Positions 44,415 to 55,753 of a stretch of 64,000 nucleotides of DNA are shown piece after piece. Each line of letters begins with the position of its first letter. Position 1 is the first letter of the stretch. The position numbers and the translations under genes are program-made. The notes beneath the pieces were generated by a model. It had not been told where the DNA came from, ran no database searches, and saw only the letters and a program-made list of their open reading frames with translations. The stretch comes from Euglena gracilis (taxonomy: Eukaryota; Euglenida; Euglenophyceae; Euglenales), in contig CP154954.1 in the NCBI GenBank assembly GCA_039621445.1, positions 76,890,073 to 76,954,072 of the forward strand, read 5' to 3'.

Positions 44415-44871
44415 GTGTATGTATGTATGTATGTATGTATGTATGTATGTATGTATGTATGTATGTATGTATGTATGTATGTATGTGTGTGTATGTATGT
44501 ATGTATGTATGCATGTATGTATGTATGTATGTATGTATGTATGTATGTGTGTATGTATGCATGTATGTATGTATGTATGTATGTATGTATGTATGTATGT
44601 ATGTATGTATGTATGCATGCATGTATGTATGTATGTATGTATGTATGTATGTATGTGTGTATGTATGTATGTATGTATGTATGTATGTATGTATGTGTGT
44701 GTGTGTATGTATGTATGTATGTATGTATGTATGTATGTATGTATGTATGTATGTATGTATGTATGTATGTATGTATGTATGTATGTATGTATGTATGTAT
44801 GTATGTATGTATGTATGTATGTATGTATGTATGCATGTATGTATGTATGTATGTATGTATGTGTGTATGTG

Positions 44872-44902
<31 letters not shown>

Positions 44903-44979
44903 GTGTGTATGTATGTATGTATGTATGTATGTATGTATGTATGTATGTATGTATGTATGTATGTATGTATGTATGTATG

Positions 44980-45011
<32 letters not shown>

Positions 45012-45189
45012 TGTATGTATGTATGTATGTATGTATGTATGTATGTATGTATGTATGTATGTATGTATGTATGTATGTATGTATGTATGTATGTATGTAT
45101 GTATGTATGTATGTATGTATGTATGTATGTATGTATGTATGTATGTATGTATGTATGCATGTATGTATGTATGTATGTGTGTGTATGTG

Positions 45190-45220
<31 letters not shown>

Positions 45221-46010
45221 GTGTGTATGTATGTATGTATGTATGTATGTATGTATGTATGTATGTATGTATGTATGTATGTATGTATGTATGTATGTAT
45301 GTATGTATGTATGTATGTATGTATGTATGTATGTATGTATGTATGCATGTATGTATGTATGTATGTATGTATGTTTGTATGTATGTGTGTATGTGTGTAT
45401 GTATGTATGTATGTATGTATGTATGTATGTATGTATGTATGTATGTATGTATGTATGTATGTATGTATGTATGTATGTATGTATGTATGTATGTATGTAT
45501 GTATGTATGTATGTGTGTATGTGTGTATGTATGTATGTATGTATGTATGTATGTATGCATGCATGTATGTATGTATGTATGTATGTATGTATGTATGTAT
45601 GTATGTATGTATGTATGTATGTATGTATGTATGTATGTATGTATGTATGTACGTATGTATGTATGTATGTATGTATGTATGTATGTATGTATGTATGTAT
45701 GTATGTATGTATGTATGTATGTATGTATGTATGCATGCATGCATGCATGTATGCATGCATGCATGCATGCATGTATGTATGTATGTATGTATGTATGTAT
45801 GTATGTATGTATGTATGTATGTATGTATGTATGTATGTATGTATGTATGTATGTATGTATGTATGTATGTATGTATGTATGTATGTGTGTATGTATGTAT
45901 GTATGTATGTATGTATGTATGTATGTATATATGTATGTATGTATGTATTTATGTACGTGTGTGTGTATGTACGTGTGTATGTATGTATGTGTGTATGTAT
46001 GTATGTATGT
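43398..46010. repeat. 2.6-kb tetranucleotide array, strand-switched
   Basis: Pure (CATA)n to about 43,753, five ACGT units, then (GTAT)n to 46,010. The second arm is the reverse complement of the first, so the array is palindromic near 43,763. The long arm contains ordered variants: GCATGCATG blocks, GTGTGTGTATG blocks and GTGTATATGTATG marks at about 44,055, 44,381, 44,869 and 45,187. Long ORFs over it (up to 1,042 codons on several frames) encode only Tyr-Ile-His-Thr or Met-Tyr-Val-Cys repeats and are not genes. Confidence 0.95.
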
Positions 46011-46520
46011 CCCTTTAGGACCAGCCGGCCGGGTCCCGTGGCAGGGGATACGGGACACCACCAGAGGAGCACAAACATTCGGGCATTTACAGGACGTATG
46101 AGAGCACGGTGCAGGTCAGCACACCCAAAATGGTTAGTGTCCCCACAACTGACACAAGAACGGAGTGGGCAACATCGGAGGTGGTGGGGAACCAAAATTT
46201 GCCAAAAAAACTGAACCAGAATGGAAACCAAAATTGAAGTGTGTCCCCTCAAAGACCAACAGTAATTTGACGTTTTGTAGCACAGTTTCCTGAGATGTAC
46301 ACGTGTTCAAAATCAGGGTAAACACGTTTTCCATGCAATGCGCACGTGTTTGAACCCGTTTTCCTGAGCTGTACACGTGTTAAAGCTCATTGTAATCAGC
46401 TTAGCGACACCCCCACATCCCCCCTGCAAGGCTGCCAATTTGGGAGGGGGCGGGTAAGGTTGATATTTTTTAAACAACACAACAAACGTGCAACAATGGT
46501 TGATAATTGAAAGATTTTCT

Positions 46521-46914
46521 TTAACCCCCCCCCAAATAATAAACCCCCCCGGTTTATTATTTGGACACCCGAAGTCGGGGTCCAGGGGGGGGTTTATTAT
46601 TTGGGGGGGTTTATTATTTGGGGAAAAATTCGAAGTCAAAATTCGACCTGAAAACCCCTCCACAGGCTCCAATGGTCACGTTTTAGGCATTTTTGGGCTT
46701 TTTTTGTAAATTGGGTGCTTTTTTTGGCATATTTTCTGCACCAGTTTGAACCATTTTTGTGATTTTTTGCAACATTCCTGCTAATTTTTGACTCTTTTTT
46801 TCTTTGCCCACACACCTGCCAGAGGGGGGGGGTTATTATTTGGGCGGCCGAAGTCGGTCCAAAGGGGGGGGGGTTATTTTTTGGGGGGGGGGGGTTATTA
46901 TTTGGGGGGGTTTA
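46521..46914. mobile_element. AAATAATAA-tipped MITE, copy 1
   Basis: The ends CCCAAATAATAAACCCC and GGGGTTATTATTTGGGGG are inverted, each followed by ACCCGAAGTCGGGGTCC or GCCGAAGTCGGTCC. The 200-base core contains TTTTCTGCACCAGTTT and CACACACCTGCCAGAGG. The copy at 55,754-56,105 is its inverted relative. Confidence 0.65.
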
Positions 46915-47183
46915 CATTATCAAGGTGATTTTGACCAACCTGGAGGGGAGGTGGTTCTCGGAGTGCATTTTGGTAAAACTAATTACAACAGTGAAAAAAA
47001 AAAAGATTTCCAATATGAGAAGTTTGGGATTTCCCCCCTGAAAAATTTCCAAGGAGTGCATAATGTGTTTGTTTTCAGGATTTTTTGTGTGAAAATTGTC
47101 ATTCATGTTTCAACAAATTTTCCTCCCAAAACATCTTCCAACCGGGGGAAGTCTTGGACACGGGGGTACCTTTCTCTCCCCAG

Positions 47184-47607
47184 AGCATGGCAAACACAAG
47201 CAATGGAAGTATCTCAAGATTTATGGAGTTCGGAGAGGAAGTTGACCGTGCCCCCACATGTTTGAACTCTATTATTCCCCTTCAAATGAAGAGAAGTGTT
47301 CTATCATCGAGCTCACTTTCGGAGAATAGCAATGGCATGAGCACCTTGAGTACACTTTGGAGTGATGGTTTCCCTTCGGTTGGTGAGTCTTTGGATTTGC
47401 TCACTGATGAAGAAGTGGAAACCCAACAACAAACCCAACACTACACTCCATTATTCATCCATGGAGGAGGCAAAGCTGGAGTGGTGTGCATTTTTGTCTC
47501 TCTTTCTACCAGCATTTTGTTCCCAGGTTGTTCCGGCAAGATCAAGGCCATAATTTCACACCAGTCCAGCGTATCCTCACTCCCCCCCTCACAGTGTCCC
47601 CTTTAAG
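47184..47607 (+). CDS. Possible Ser-rich exon, unknown protein
   Basis: An acceptor (TTTCTCTCCCCAG) ends at 47,183 and an ATG follows at 47,187. The frame encodes about 95 residues rich in Ser, Asn, Glu and Thr, such as FMEFGEEVDRAPTCLN and SLDLLTDEEVETQQQTQ. It then enters a T-rich stretch with a possible intron (GTGGTGTGCA to GTTCCCAG, about 47,480-47,526). This reads like a disordered regulatory region. No domain or homologue is recognised. Confidence 0.3.
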
Positions 47608-47859
47608 TTTTATTTTTGGTACCTGCCCATCAAAATACCGAAATGGGTGCTGTTTTTTTATTTGCCTCTGAGGGTGGCCCACCCTGGGTGGGTCCCCTGC
47701 CAGGCTGTTGGGTGCCCAGGGGTTGAAAAAGAAGCCTGGTCCCGCCCAATGTCTATTTTGAACCACTGGATGGCCATTCCTCCCTGTTCCCAACACTGCC
47801 ATTGTGTGCCGCTGCCATGCTTGTTTTATCTTGCTCAATTCCCCTGAAATCCCAAAATG

Positions 47860-48279
47860 AGGAATGTGTGAAATTCTGCCATTGCCCAGCAAAGAAACGG
47901 TCTGATTTGGAAGAGAGGATTGATTTGATTGCTCCGACATGGATAAACCGCCCTGTGAGTGATTTGAGGAAGTATGTCCTGTTTTTCAGTAAGCAAATCC
48001 CCATCATAAAATCGATTGTTTCAAATTTTTGAAAATGATTCACTGAGAGGTAACGACGTTTTGCTTCATTTTGGAGATATTTTGCAGTTCGAAAGGCCAG
48101 TGCGAGCAACTCAAACAAAGCAAGTTCTCTGCTCACTGCGTAGAACACACGGATCCTGCCTCCAGGCAAATAACAAGGAGCGAAAAAGCCAACTTTTTGG
48201 GGGTTGGGAAACTTCTTCAGGGGAAAAAAATATGTTTCAGGACGTAAAAATCTACTCCAAGCCTGAGGTATTTTTATAG
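47860..48279 (+). CDS. Possible coding fragment, unknown protein
   Basis: One frame reads CPAKKRSDLEERIDLIAP then TWINRPVSDLRK with a GTATGT donor-like site at about 47,970. A second frame from about 48,050 reads DVLLHFGDILQFERPVRAT and stops near 48,279. Both are better than background, but joining them needs an unseen intron or frameshift. Confidence 0.25.
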
Positions 48280-48940
48280 TGAGGAATACAGGAATATGGG
48301 GATGATGAATATCAATGCTTCAGTCCATCAATTGTACAGCAATCCCGAGTTTTGAAAAAGGTCGAAATAAGTAAAGCATGAAAAAGAGAAGAAACAACAA
48401 ATATAACACGTAGCCTTAAAACTGGCCCATTGATGCCCCCCAAAAGAGCTGCAAGCTTCCGGCTTGTTACTTTTTGTTCAAAATTTATTAATTTTATTTT
48501 ATTCTATTTTCATTTTTGTGTGTTTATTTTTGTTTATTTTATTTATTTTTTTTATCAGGAGAATCAAGACGTTTGACAGGGTATCCTGAGCTTCAATTTG
48601 GGTCCCAGAACAGCACAGGGGTGCGCTGATTTTGGCAACGGATCATTCAAAATTTTTGGAGGTCAATATGGGACCGAATGGGTGGGGGTGGAATGCAAAT
48701 GCATTTTTGGGGACCCGAAAAATTGCAAAGGGGTGTGGTCCCCTGACCCCCCCCCCCCCGAGACTCCATTGTGACCCGGAAATGGCAGCTTGGCGGGTCA
48801 AGGAAAAAATGCCCAAAATGCCCTCGAAAGAGCCCCTTTTGTGCCAAAAATGCAAGGGTTTTCGGTTTCCGAATTTCCATATTCCCCCGTGACCCCCCCC
48901 TTCCCCCTTGCCCCACCTCATGACCACCTCACCCCCAAAG
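48280..48940. other. No gene recognised
   Basis: T-rich sequence (48,480-48,560), then a C-run region at 48,748 and 48,893. Nothing further supported. Confidence 0.35.
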
Positions 48941-49275
48941 ATAGTTAATGACCCCCCCCCCCCAATTTGTGACACCCGAAGTTGGAGACCAAGGAGTGTG
49001 ATATTTGGGTTAAAAATTCAAAGTCAAAAGTGATTCAAAAGTACTGCAACAAACCCGAGGACCTTTTTGTTTAATTTTAGGGCTTTTTGAAATATGAATA
49101 CTCCTTTCAAGGTCTTTGCGACCCAATTGCATCAATTTTTTAATTTTTTTTTGCCTTTTTGCCATGTTTCTGATGATTTTTTCTTCCTTTTTTCTTTGTC
49201 TTTTTCACTGTGGGGGGCTCATCATTTGGGCAGCCGAATTTGGTCCTCGTGAGGGGGCTGTTATTTGGGGAGGTT
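48940..49275. mobile_element. AAATAATAA-tipped MITE, diverged copy
   Basis: CCCAATTTGTGACACCCGAA on the left and GGGGCTCATCATTTGGGCAG then GGGGCTGTTATTTGGGG on the right repeat the order of the 46.5-kb copy, with a similar AAATTCAAAGTCAAAAG start to the core. Confidence 0.45.
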
Positions 49276-50025
49276 GTTGTTTGTTGTGGTTTGCAAATTG
49301 GCAAACGTCGGTGTTGGTTGTAATCTCTGCAATGTTTTTTTTTTGCATGATTGTGGACCCTCCGGGGGGGATGGGGTCCATTTCGGCTTGAGCGACTCCC
49401 TGGGAGGGGAGGCGTCATGCACAGCCTGAACCTTCCACTGTTCTCATTTCCTCAGGGGAAGCCTTGGATGGGGGAAAAAAAACTATCCCAGAGTCCAACC
49501 ATTGCTTACCGAACCCCGGGGGGTCACTCTCCGCTATCAGGGGAGGGTCCCGCTTCTGAGACTCACCTGAAGATTATCGAAAACTCACTGTTGCTCTTTC
49601 AGCGCTCTCACTTTTAAATGGCCTTGGACATTCGAGTTGATAGCTGTTTGGGATTAGGGTGCTGTTAGCCCACCATTTTTGCTGAGGACGTTTTTTCCCC
49701 TCTCTCCTCCCACATCCGGCCAGCCCGCCTTTTTCCAACCAGCAGCCTTTTTCCAGCCTGGACCTTTATTTATTTTTCGAGTCGCTGGAAGGGTTGCTGG
49801 ACAACAATGGATTTTTGACTTTGGGGGGGGGGGGCAAAAATGGGCAAAAAAATGGGCGAGAATGGGTCAGAATTGGGCTGGCCAGGGCACAACTTTTGGG
49901 TCAAAATCGATATTTTTTCCATGATTGGCAGTTTTGGGGGTATTTTTTTTGCAGTGACAAATTTTTGGCACCCGGTTTGACCCTGGGTCGATCCCAGTTC
50001 CAGCCCAGGACCCCTATGGGAGGAA

Positions 50026-52391
50026 GCTACTATACCCTTCTGGTGCTTCCCCTCCCCCCCCCCCACGGAGCCGGAAACTAGGGGGGGGGGGGGAAATAAT
50101 CGACCGGGTCCCCCACGGCGCTTTCTTCATGCCCGTCAAGCCAAGTCTCAAGGTTGTGAACAAACGCCGTGCTACCACCGGTGCCCGCAATGTGGAAAGA
50201 AAACATCGAAGTGCTGGGAAGTATTGTATGCATAGCACAGGATTTATTGCCGCGCTCTTGAAGGACTACAAAGAAAGAGTTCACATCACCGACACTGGCG
50301 GCAAGGTTTTGAAGAGGTTGCAGCTCAGCCAGGCTGCATTTCTTGCGGAGTGGGTGCGGAGGACAGGAGAAGAGCAGCTGGGCGCACAGCACTTCCGCAA
50401 GTGGCTAGCACGAGGGAGCTCTGAAGGTCCTGTAACGGAAGACCCTATTGCGAAAGCCGAGAGGAGGAGAAATGAGGCACACCTATTCTTCATGGGCTTA
50501 AAAAGAGACACCGAGAGGCCGGGCGCTGGACGTGGGACCCCCTTTCAGAAGACCGAGTCTGAAAATTTGGAAATGGGTGATTGCCAGATGGGTGCAGGGG
50601 CTGAAGGTTACAACGTACATGCTACGGTTGCAAGCCATGGAAACGGTACAGGCGCTTCCTGCAGCAGAGCGGTTCATTGTGAACGACGAGTGGGTGCATA
50701 GGTTTCGGCTGCGATGGGGGTTGCGACTTCGGTCAGTGACTTCCCTGAAAAAAAAGATTCCCAACAACCTGCTGGAGAAGGTTGACCGCTTCCGCAAATA
50801 CACCATCAACGTGCAAAAACTGCTGGGAGAAGACTGCGTCATGGTGAATTGGGACCAAACACCTACCTGGAGGGAACCTCAAACAGGTATTTTTGTCCTA
50901 GTTTTCGTGAGAACAATTTTCCACAGGCAAAGTCCTGGATGACCCTGACGGGGAGGGGACAGTGGCAAAAGCTGGGTCGGATGATCACAAACACATTACA
51001 GTGATTTTGACAACATTAAAAAATAAGGATGACACAGCAACAATGCTCCCGTCTTGGGTCGTCCTCCATGGAAAGACAGGTGGTTTATTGTTTGGGATTG
51101 CTGTTCATTTTATTTTAAAATTTCATTCAGGGGCAGTGTTGATGAAGAAATTGACCATCCCCCCGAAAATGAAGCTTGCGTTCAACGAGAGTGCGTACTG
51201 GAATAAGGATATAAATCTGGAATACTTGAAGTGGCTACGCCAAACGCTCTCCGAGCTGGGTCACAAGGAAGTGCTATGCGTCTTTGACTCGTCCACTGGG
51301 CAGGTGATGTGTTCACGGGTGAACAGGTGAACGTTTCACGTGCTTTTCACAGATAACAGAAGAAGCCATTGATTGGATGAAACACAATCAATTGTGGGTG
51401 GCAATTATCCCAGGTGCCAGTACTAGCGATGATAGTCGCATTGGATTGCCTCCCTGCTTGGTGGCTTGACACCTGTGCTTCAACCGTTGGACATCTTGAT
51501 CAACCGCCTCTTCAAGATCCAGTTTTGTGAGCGCTACCAAAAGTGGTTGCTTGACGGAAGTGGGCCCTTCCTTGCAGGTGAGGAATTCTCGGTTGAAAGA
51601 GCCTGCTTTCTTTTTCCTTCCAGATGGGCCTGTGAAACGTGTGGACAACAACACACTCTTGCGCATCATCCACGAGAGCAACGCAGCGATCGACCCGGTC
51701 ACGCAGGTGAAGGCGTGGCGCAAGGCGGGCCTTGGGTTGCCACTGGATGGCAGCCTTGATGACTGGGTCGCGGGCTTGGAGGACGAGCGCCGTGATGCCC
51801 TGGTTGCCAAACTTCTGACTGAGCAAGACCAATCAGGGAGTCAGGTGGCCGTGGGGGGGACTTGCCTTACTTGGATGGTTGTCGTTGTCGTTGTGGTGGT
51901 CGTTGGCGTTGTGGACGCTTGGCTGGTTGTCATTGTGAGTGTTGACTCATGATGGCCCCCTGCGTGCAGCATGCGCAAACAGCTCGAGCGGTGACGGCGC
52001 TGGCAGTCTTACCCCCTCCGGCAGACACTGCCTCCTCGTCTAACCAAATCCTTGGGGAGGGGGGTGAGGCTGGCATTGAGCTGGATGATGGCCTCGATGC
52101 TGAGTGTCAAGAGGACGCTCCAGCCACCGCTGTAGATGCAATAGCAAACCAGCTGGATGCGGAGCTTGCTGCTGCGCTCCACGCACAGATTAACAATTTG
52201 CGCCCTCGTCGCAGGTGACCGCAACACAAAGCGGGTCTTCATTGAACCTTTGTTTCCCGTGTAGCTTGGATCGTCCAGAGATTTTTTTTGGGGGAAAATA
52301 ATCAGACGGGTCCCAGTTTTCCATTTCCGGGCCAAAAAGTGGGGGGGGGGGAATAATCGACCGGGGAAAAGCACCAGAAGGGTATAGTAGC
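50026..52391 (+). mobile_element. Near-complete pogo-superfamily DNA transposon
   Basis: Identical 23-bp terminal inverted repeats: GCTACTATACCC to GGTGCTT at 50,026-50,048, reverse complement at 52,369-52,391. Inside each end lies a G run followed by AATAATCGACCGGG-type sequence (50,093-50,108, 52,300-52,315 and 52,352-52,365). A TA target duplication, usual for this superfamily, cannot be separated from the repeat tip (ACTATA). The element is 2.37 kb and its single gene occupies 50,129-52,218. Confidence 0.8.
50129..52218 (+). CDS. Pogo/Tc5-type DDE transposase with six introns
   Basis: Best-supported gene of the window. Proposed exons: 50,129-50,886, 50,927-51,079, 51,131-51,303, 51,353-51,413, 51,461-51,577, 51,624-51,844, 51,970-52,218. 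Five introns (40, 51, 49, 46, 125 bases) are GT-AG and keep the frame; the 47-base gap 51,414-51,460 starts GT, has a pyrimidine tract, but ends TG. The product has a basic N-terminus, then helix-turn-helix (IWKWVIARWVQGLKV and EWVHRFRLRWGLRLRS). The DDD catalytic core is NWDQTP, VLCVFDSSTGQ and LTPVLQPLDILINRLFK, with HKHITVILTTL and PSWVVLHGKT between. It ends in an acidic Ala-rich tail, LRPRRR, TGA. One unresolved frame change lies at about 50,430-50,560 between the N-terminal and HTH parts. It would cut and paste its own element; activity is doubtful given the two defects. Confidence 0.75.
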
Positions 52392-52739
52392 AGCCTTTCC
52401 AGCCAGCCCAAATTTCCCAGCCTCTGAGCTGGATCCCCTGCTCCCAGGGGTCACTCGGTGACACCCTGGTGCCCCCTGTCTTGTTGACTGTTTGGAACGT
52501 CCCTCAACATCCCTCGCCAAGTTGGTTCCCCTGTCTGTCGATGGGTTCTTACCACTCCCCTCCCTGCAACCACCCTGAGGTGCAACCCCACGTCAAAGGT
52601 TGCAGGCTGGTGGACAGCGAGGGGTTGGTAAGGAAGGTGTGAACGGGAGCATGTTTTTTTCTTTTGCTTTCACAATGTGATTGGCTTTGATTGCAAATAT
52701 GTGAGGACTAAGTTCATTTTTTCAATTTTTATTGGTTTA

Positions 52740-52910
52740 TACCATGCCCCCCATATAAGACCCCCCCATATAAGACCCCCCCCCCCCGGCCGGCCGAAGG
52801 CCGGCCCTTTGGCCGAGACCAACCCCCCCATATAAGACCCCCCCATATAAGACCCCCCCCCCTGGGATTTTGGCTCCCGAGGGGGGGTCTTATATGGGGG
52901 GGGCATGGTA
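52740..52910. mobile_element. TACCATGCCCC-tipped short element (empty form)
   Basis: Ends TACCATGCCCCCC and GGGGGGCATGGTA are inverted. Inside are paired CCCCATATAAGACCCC units and a GGCCGGCCGAAGGCCGGCCC palindrome. It lacks the 910-base insert found in the 53.7-kb copy. Confidence 0.7.
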
Positions 52911-53065
52911 AATGAAGTCCTGAAAACTATGAAAGTTTCGCACAGGTGCCAAAAATGCAAAATGAAAGGGATGTTGTTTCCTCAATTCACAGTGTACAGG
53001 AGTTTACAGTTTTTAGTTTATTTTGATTGGGTTGCAAACACTTTTTTCTCTCTGTTTTTATTCAG

Positions 53066-53180
53066 GTACAAGACGACATTGTGCCGCTCATGGAGGGCAT
53101 CTTCATTGTGCACATTTGGTACAGATTGTACCCAGACCCCCCTTGCTGTTGGTGAGACGTATCATGTGTTCAAATTTACG
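53066..53180 (+). pseudogene. CCCH zinc-finger exon, last ligand lost
   Basis: A clear acceptor (TTTTTATTCAG) ends at 53,065 and a GTTTGT donor follows 53,180. The exon encodes YKTTLCRSWRASSLCTFGTD then CTQTPLAVGE. The YKT-x-LC lead and C-x8-C-x5-C spacing match tristetraprolin/TIS11-type RNA-binding fingers, whose motif is C-x8-C-x5-C-x3-H; here the fourth ligand position is Pro, so zinc binding is doubtful. No second finger is visible. This could be a decayed gene copy or a divergent exon. Confidence 0.45.
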
Positions 53181-53735
53181 GTTTGTTTTCTTCTTTCCCA
53201 ACCACTCAAGCATATTTGTTGTTTTTTCCCCCTGTTCCCCTCCCTGTTTTTGTATGCTTTATCGCATTTGCAAATCCTTCTGTAAATCCTTCTTCCTTTT
53301 GATACTCCCTGCTGTTCTTGATTGGGGTTTCAAAAGTCCATTTAGACGGGTTTCCACACTTTGGGGTTTTGGCCAAAACGATGGGAAGGCCTCATGGAGA
53401 TGTGGGGTCCCCATTCCCGTTCACGGAGCACCCCTGCATACGTGCACACCTGCGCAGGCATGCACCCACAGACTGCCTGCTTTTCATAGACGGGGCACTG
53501 CAGGTGCGTCTGCACCGTGGAACGGCACAGTGACCACCTTTCGCCAACCAGAGAGTCGTCCAGCACTACAGCACACAACTGCCCACCACCGCGTGCAAAG
53601 CACAGATGCCTGTTTGAAAATGCCGAGAAATGAAGATTGTGTTGGGCAGTGTCAACCGTCCTTCCAAAAGGAACTTCTGCAGGCAAAACATATTTTCTTG
53701 AATTTGGTCCTGGATGCCCTGTCGTGCAATTCCAA

Positions 53736-54817
53736 TACCATGCCCCCCCATATAAGACCCCCCCATATAAGACCCCCCCCCCCCGGCCGGCCGAAGGCGG
53801 GCCCTTTGGCCGGGACCGACCCCCCCCCATATAAGCCCAGGTTTTGAATAGTGCTGAGCTCTTAATAAGCTCGCACCCACCCCTTCATTGACCCCTCCAT
53901 ACATACCGGCCCACTCCATGGAGCTCTTTCGCCTGAAATCCATGGGTTTTGTGCCGGAAACGGGGCGCCGGTGGGTCGAAAAACGCTCATTTTCGGCTCA
54001 AAAACAGTTTTTCCGGGTCCGGGTGGCCAAAAAACATCGTTCATTTTTTTTTCGATTTTTTCCGACTTTTTTGACCCGGTTTTGACCCAAAGTCAATGGG
54101 TTGGCGGCCCAAAACGGGGCGCTGGTGGGTCGAAAACGCTCGTTTTCGGCTCAAAAACAGTTTTTCCGGGTCCGGGAGGCCAAAAAACATCGTTTCGGGC
54201 AAAATTGTTTTTCGATTTTTTCGACTTTTTTGGCCGAAACAACTAAGTCGGACAGTGGAAAAAGTGTACAAAATGGCCTAAATTGGCCAAAAAACGCCCG
54301 TATCTCGGGTTGGGCGTGGAGTTGCGGGGAAACCAAAATCCCAGTAGATAGAGCGTTCCAAGGGCTTCAATTTAGGTCTCCGGACATTTCCTTTGATTTG
54401 GCGTCATTTTGGAGATATTTTGAAATTTGACATTTTTTGGCCGAAATGTCAGAGTCCAAAGGCTTATCCAGGGGGGGCGGGCCAATCCTACCGAGTTTGG
54501 ACCCCTTCGCGCGTGAATAACTCGGGCCTGGCGGGGAGTTGGGGGTCAAACCCAGGTGATTCGGAAACTAGAAATCCAGTCGCTCGCGACTGAAAAAAAA
54601 TTCCGGGAACGGGGCCGGGATCATGGTGATAATCCGTCGGTTCTCCTGGTGGCCCCGACCCGGGGGGGGGGGAGGGGGGGTTGAGGGGGGGGTTTCGCCG
54701 GGTGTAAGCTTCGCTCTTACCCATAAAGGGATAAGAGCTCAGCGACCCCCCCATATAAGACCCCCCCCCTGGGACTTTGGCTCCTGAGGGGGGGTCTAAT
54801 ATGGGGGGGGCATGGTA
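53736..54817. mobile_element. TACCATGCCCC-tipped element carrying a nested insertion
   Basis: The outer 53,736-53,834 and 54,745-54,817 match the two halves of 52,740-52,910. The insertion 53,835-54,744 lies between two CCCCATATAAG units and has inner ends GCTGAGCTCTTA (53,854) and TAAGAGCTCAGC (54,731). It contains two direct copies of a CGCTCATTTTCGGCTC and CAAAAACAGTTTTTCCGGGT block about 150 bases apart. Parts recur at 760-2,030. Confidence 0.65.
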
Positions 54818-54849
54818 TGCGTTGCAGATTCTTGAAGGCCCGGGTTCTC

Positions 54850-55200
54850 CAATGCAGATGGAGGGCTTTTGTTCCTGCCACCCGCCGTGCGAACTACAGG
54901 CCTTTGGCAGTCGACTCATGGTCCTGCAGCCACTGGTGGGTCAACAGCAGAGGCCCCTCCGTGGCACCGTTGCTCACCTCTGGACCACAGCACCGAGGGA
55001 CAGGCCACATTGTTGGGGACAGATCGTGCGCATATGTGCACAATCTCACACATCAAGCGTGTGCATATGCGGGCGATTGAGGCGATTGGCGATTGTGTGC
55101 AGATGCGCTTGGGGGGGCCTGCTCAATGTCCATAAGTGTGCACCATCGTTCTGCGCTAGGGTTTCAAACACCAGTGATAAGTCCGGAAACTGTCGTCTAA
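54850..55200 (+). CDS. Possible exon region, unknown protein
   Basis: One frame reads ATLLGTDRAHMCTISHIKRV then HMRAIEAIGDCVQMRLGG (about 54,990-55,120). Overlapping frames are also open, so this is weak. It could precede the exon at 55,306. Confidence 0.2.
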
Positions 55201-55305
55201 GTTTATGTCATTGTGTGCTGGGGGCTTGCTGACACAAGCCTTCCATTTCTGTGTGAGACAAAAGCTTTTGTAAGGTCAGCTGACCGAGGTTTCCACATGT
55301 GATGA

Positions 55306-55494
55306 GAAGGGAGGACTGCCTCCGTGTTCGCCCATGGCGAAGCTGAACTGCGCAGTGAAACCAACAACGAGACCCTGAAGCTGGCCCATGAGCTCTTGGG
55401 AGGGCTGGAGGTGTGCCGTCGTGCCCTCAAGATTGAGGCAGGCCATTGGCGGGCTGTCAGGGGCCTTGCCGATCGGTTTGGGTTCTTTTGTTGA
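55306..55494 (+). CDS. Helical exon, unknown protein
   Basis: A 62-codon frame reads TASVFAHGEAELRSETNN, ETLKLAHELLGGLEVCRRAL and KIEAGHWRAVRGLADRFG before a stop. It is amphipathic, charged and free of repeats. A donor-like GTTTGG at 55,475 suggests it continues into an intron. No family is recognised. Confidence 0.35.
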   Translation, partial: EGRTASVFAHGEAELRSETNNETLKLAHELLGGLEVCRRALKIEAGHWRAVRGLADRFGFFC

Positions 55495-55753
55495 GTTCAG
55501 GTATGAACCGATGTTCTAAGCCTGTTGGAACCCTTCCAACCACGTGGTGTGGTTCCCAGTCTCTCACCCCCTTTCGAGTTGGCTCCATTGGTGATTTCCT
55601 TTCCTGTTTCTTGCTGGCTTTCCTTTTTTTGTTTCCTGCAATCGAACACCCGGATTGACAATAACAATGGCCCAAAATGGGACAACAGCTGCCCATCTCG
55701 CATTCAATGCTGCTGTTCAGAGATTCGGCACAGGGGGGGATATGCAAGTTGAA

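Noticed and set aside
43124-46252. Very long ORFs (up to 1,042 codons) on several frames
   Set aside because: They translate the CATA/GTAT microsatellite; every frame is open because no unit contains a stop. Composition is a four-residue repeat.
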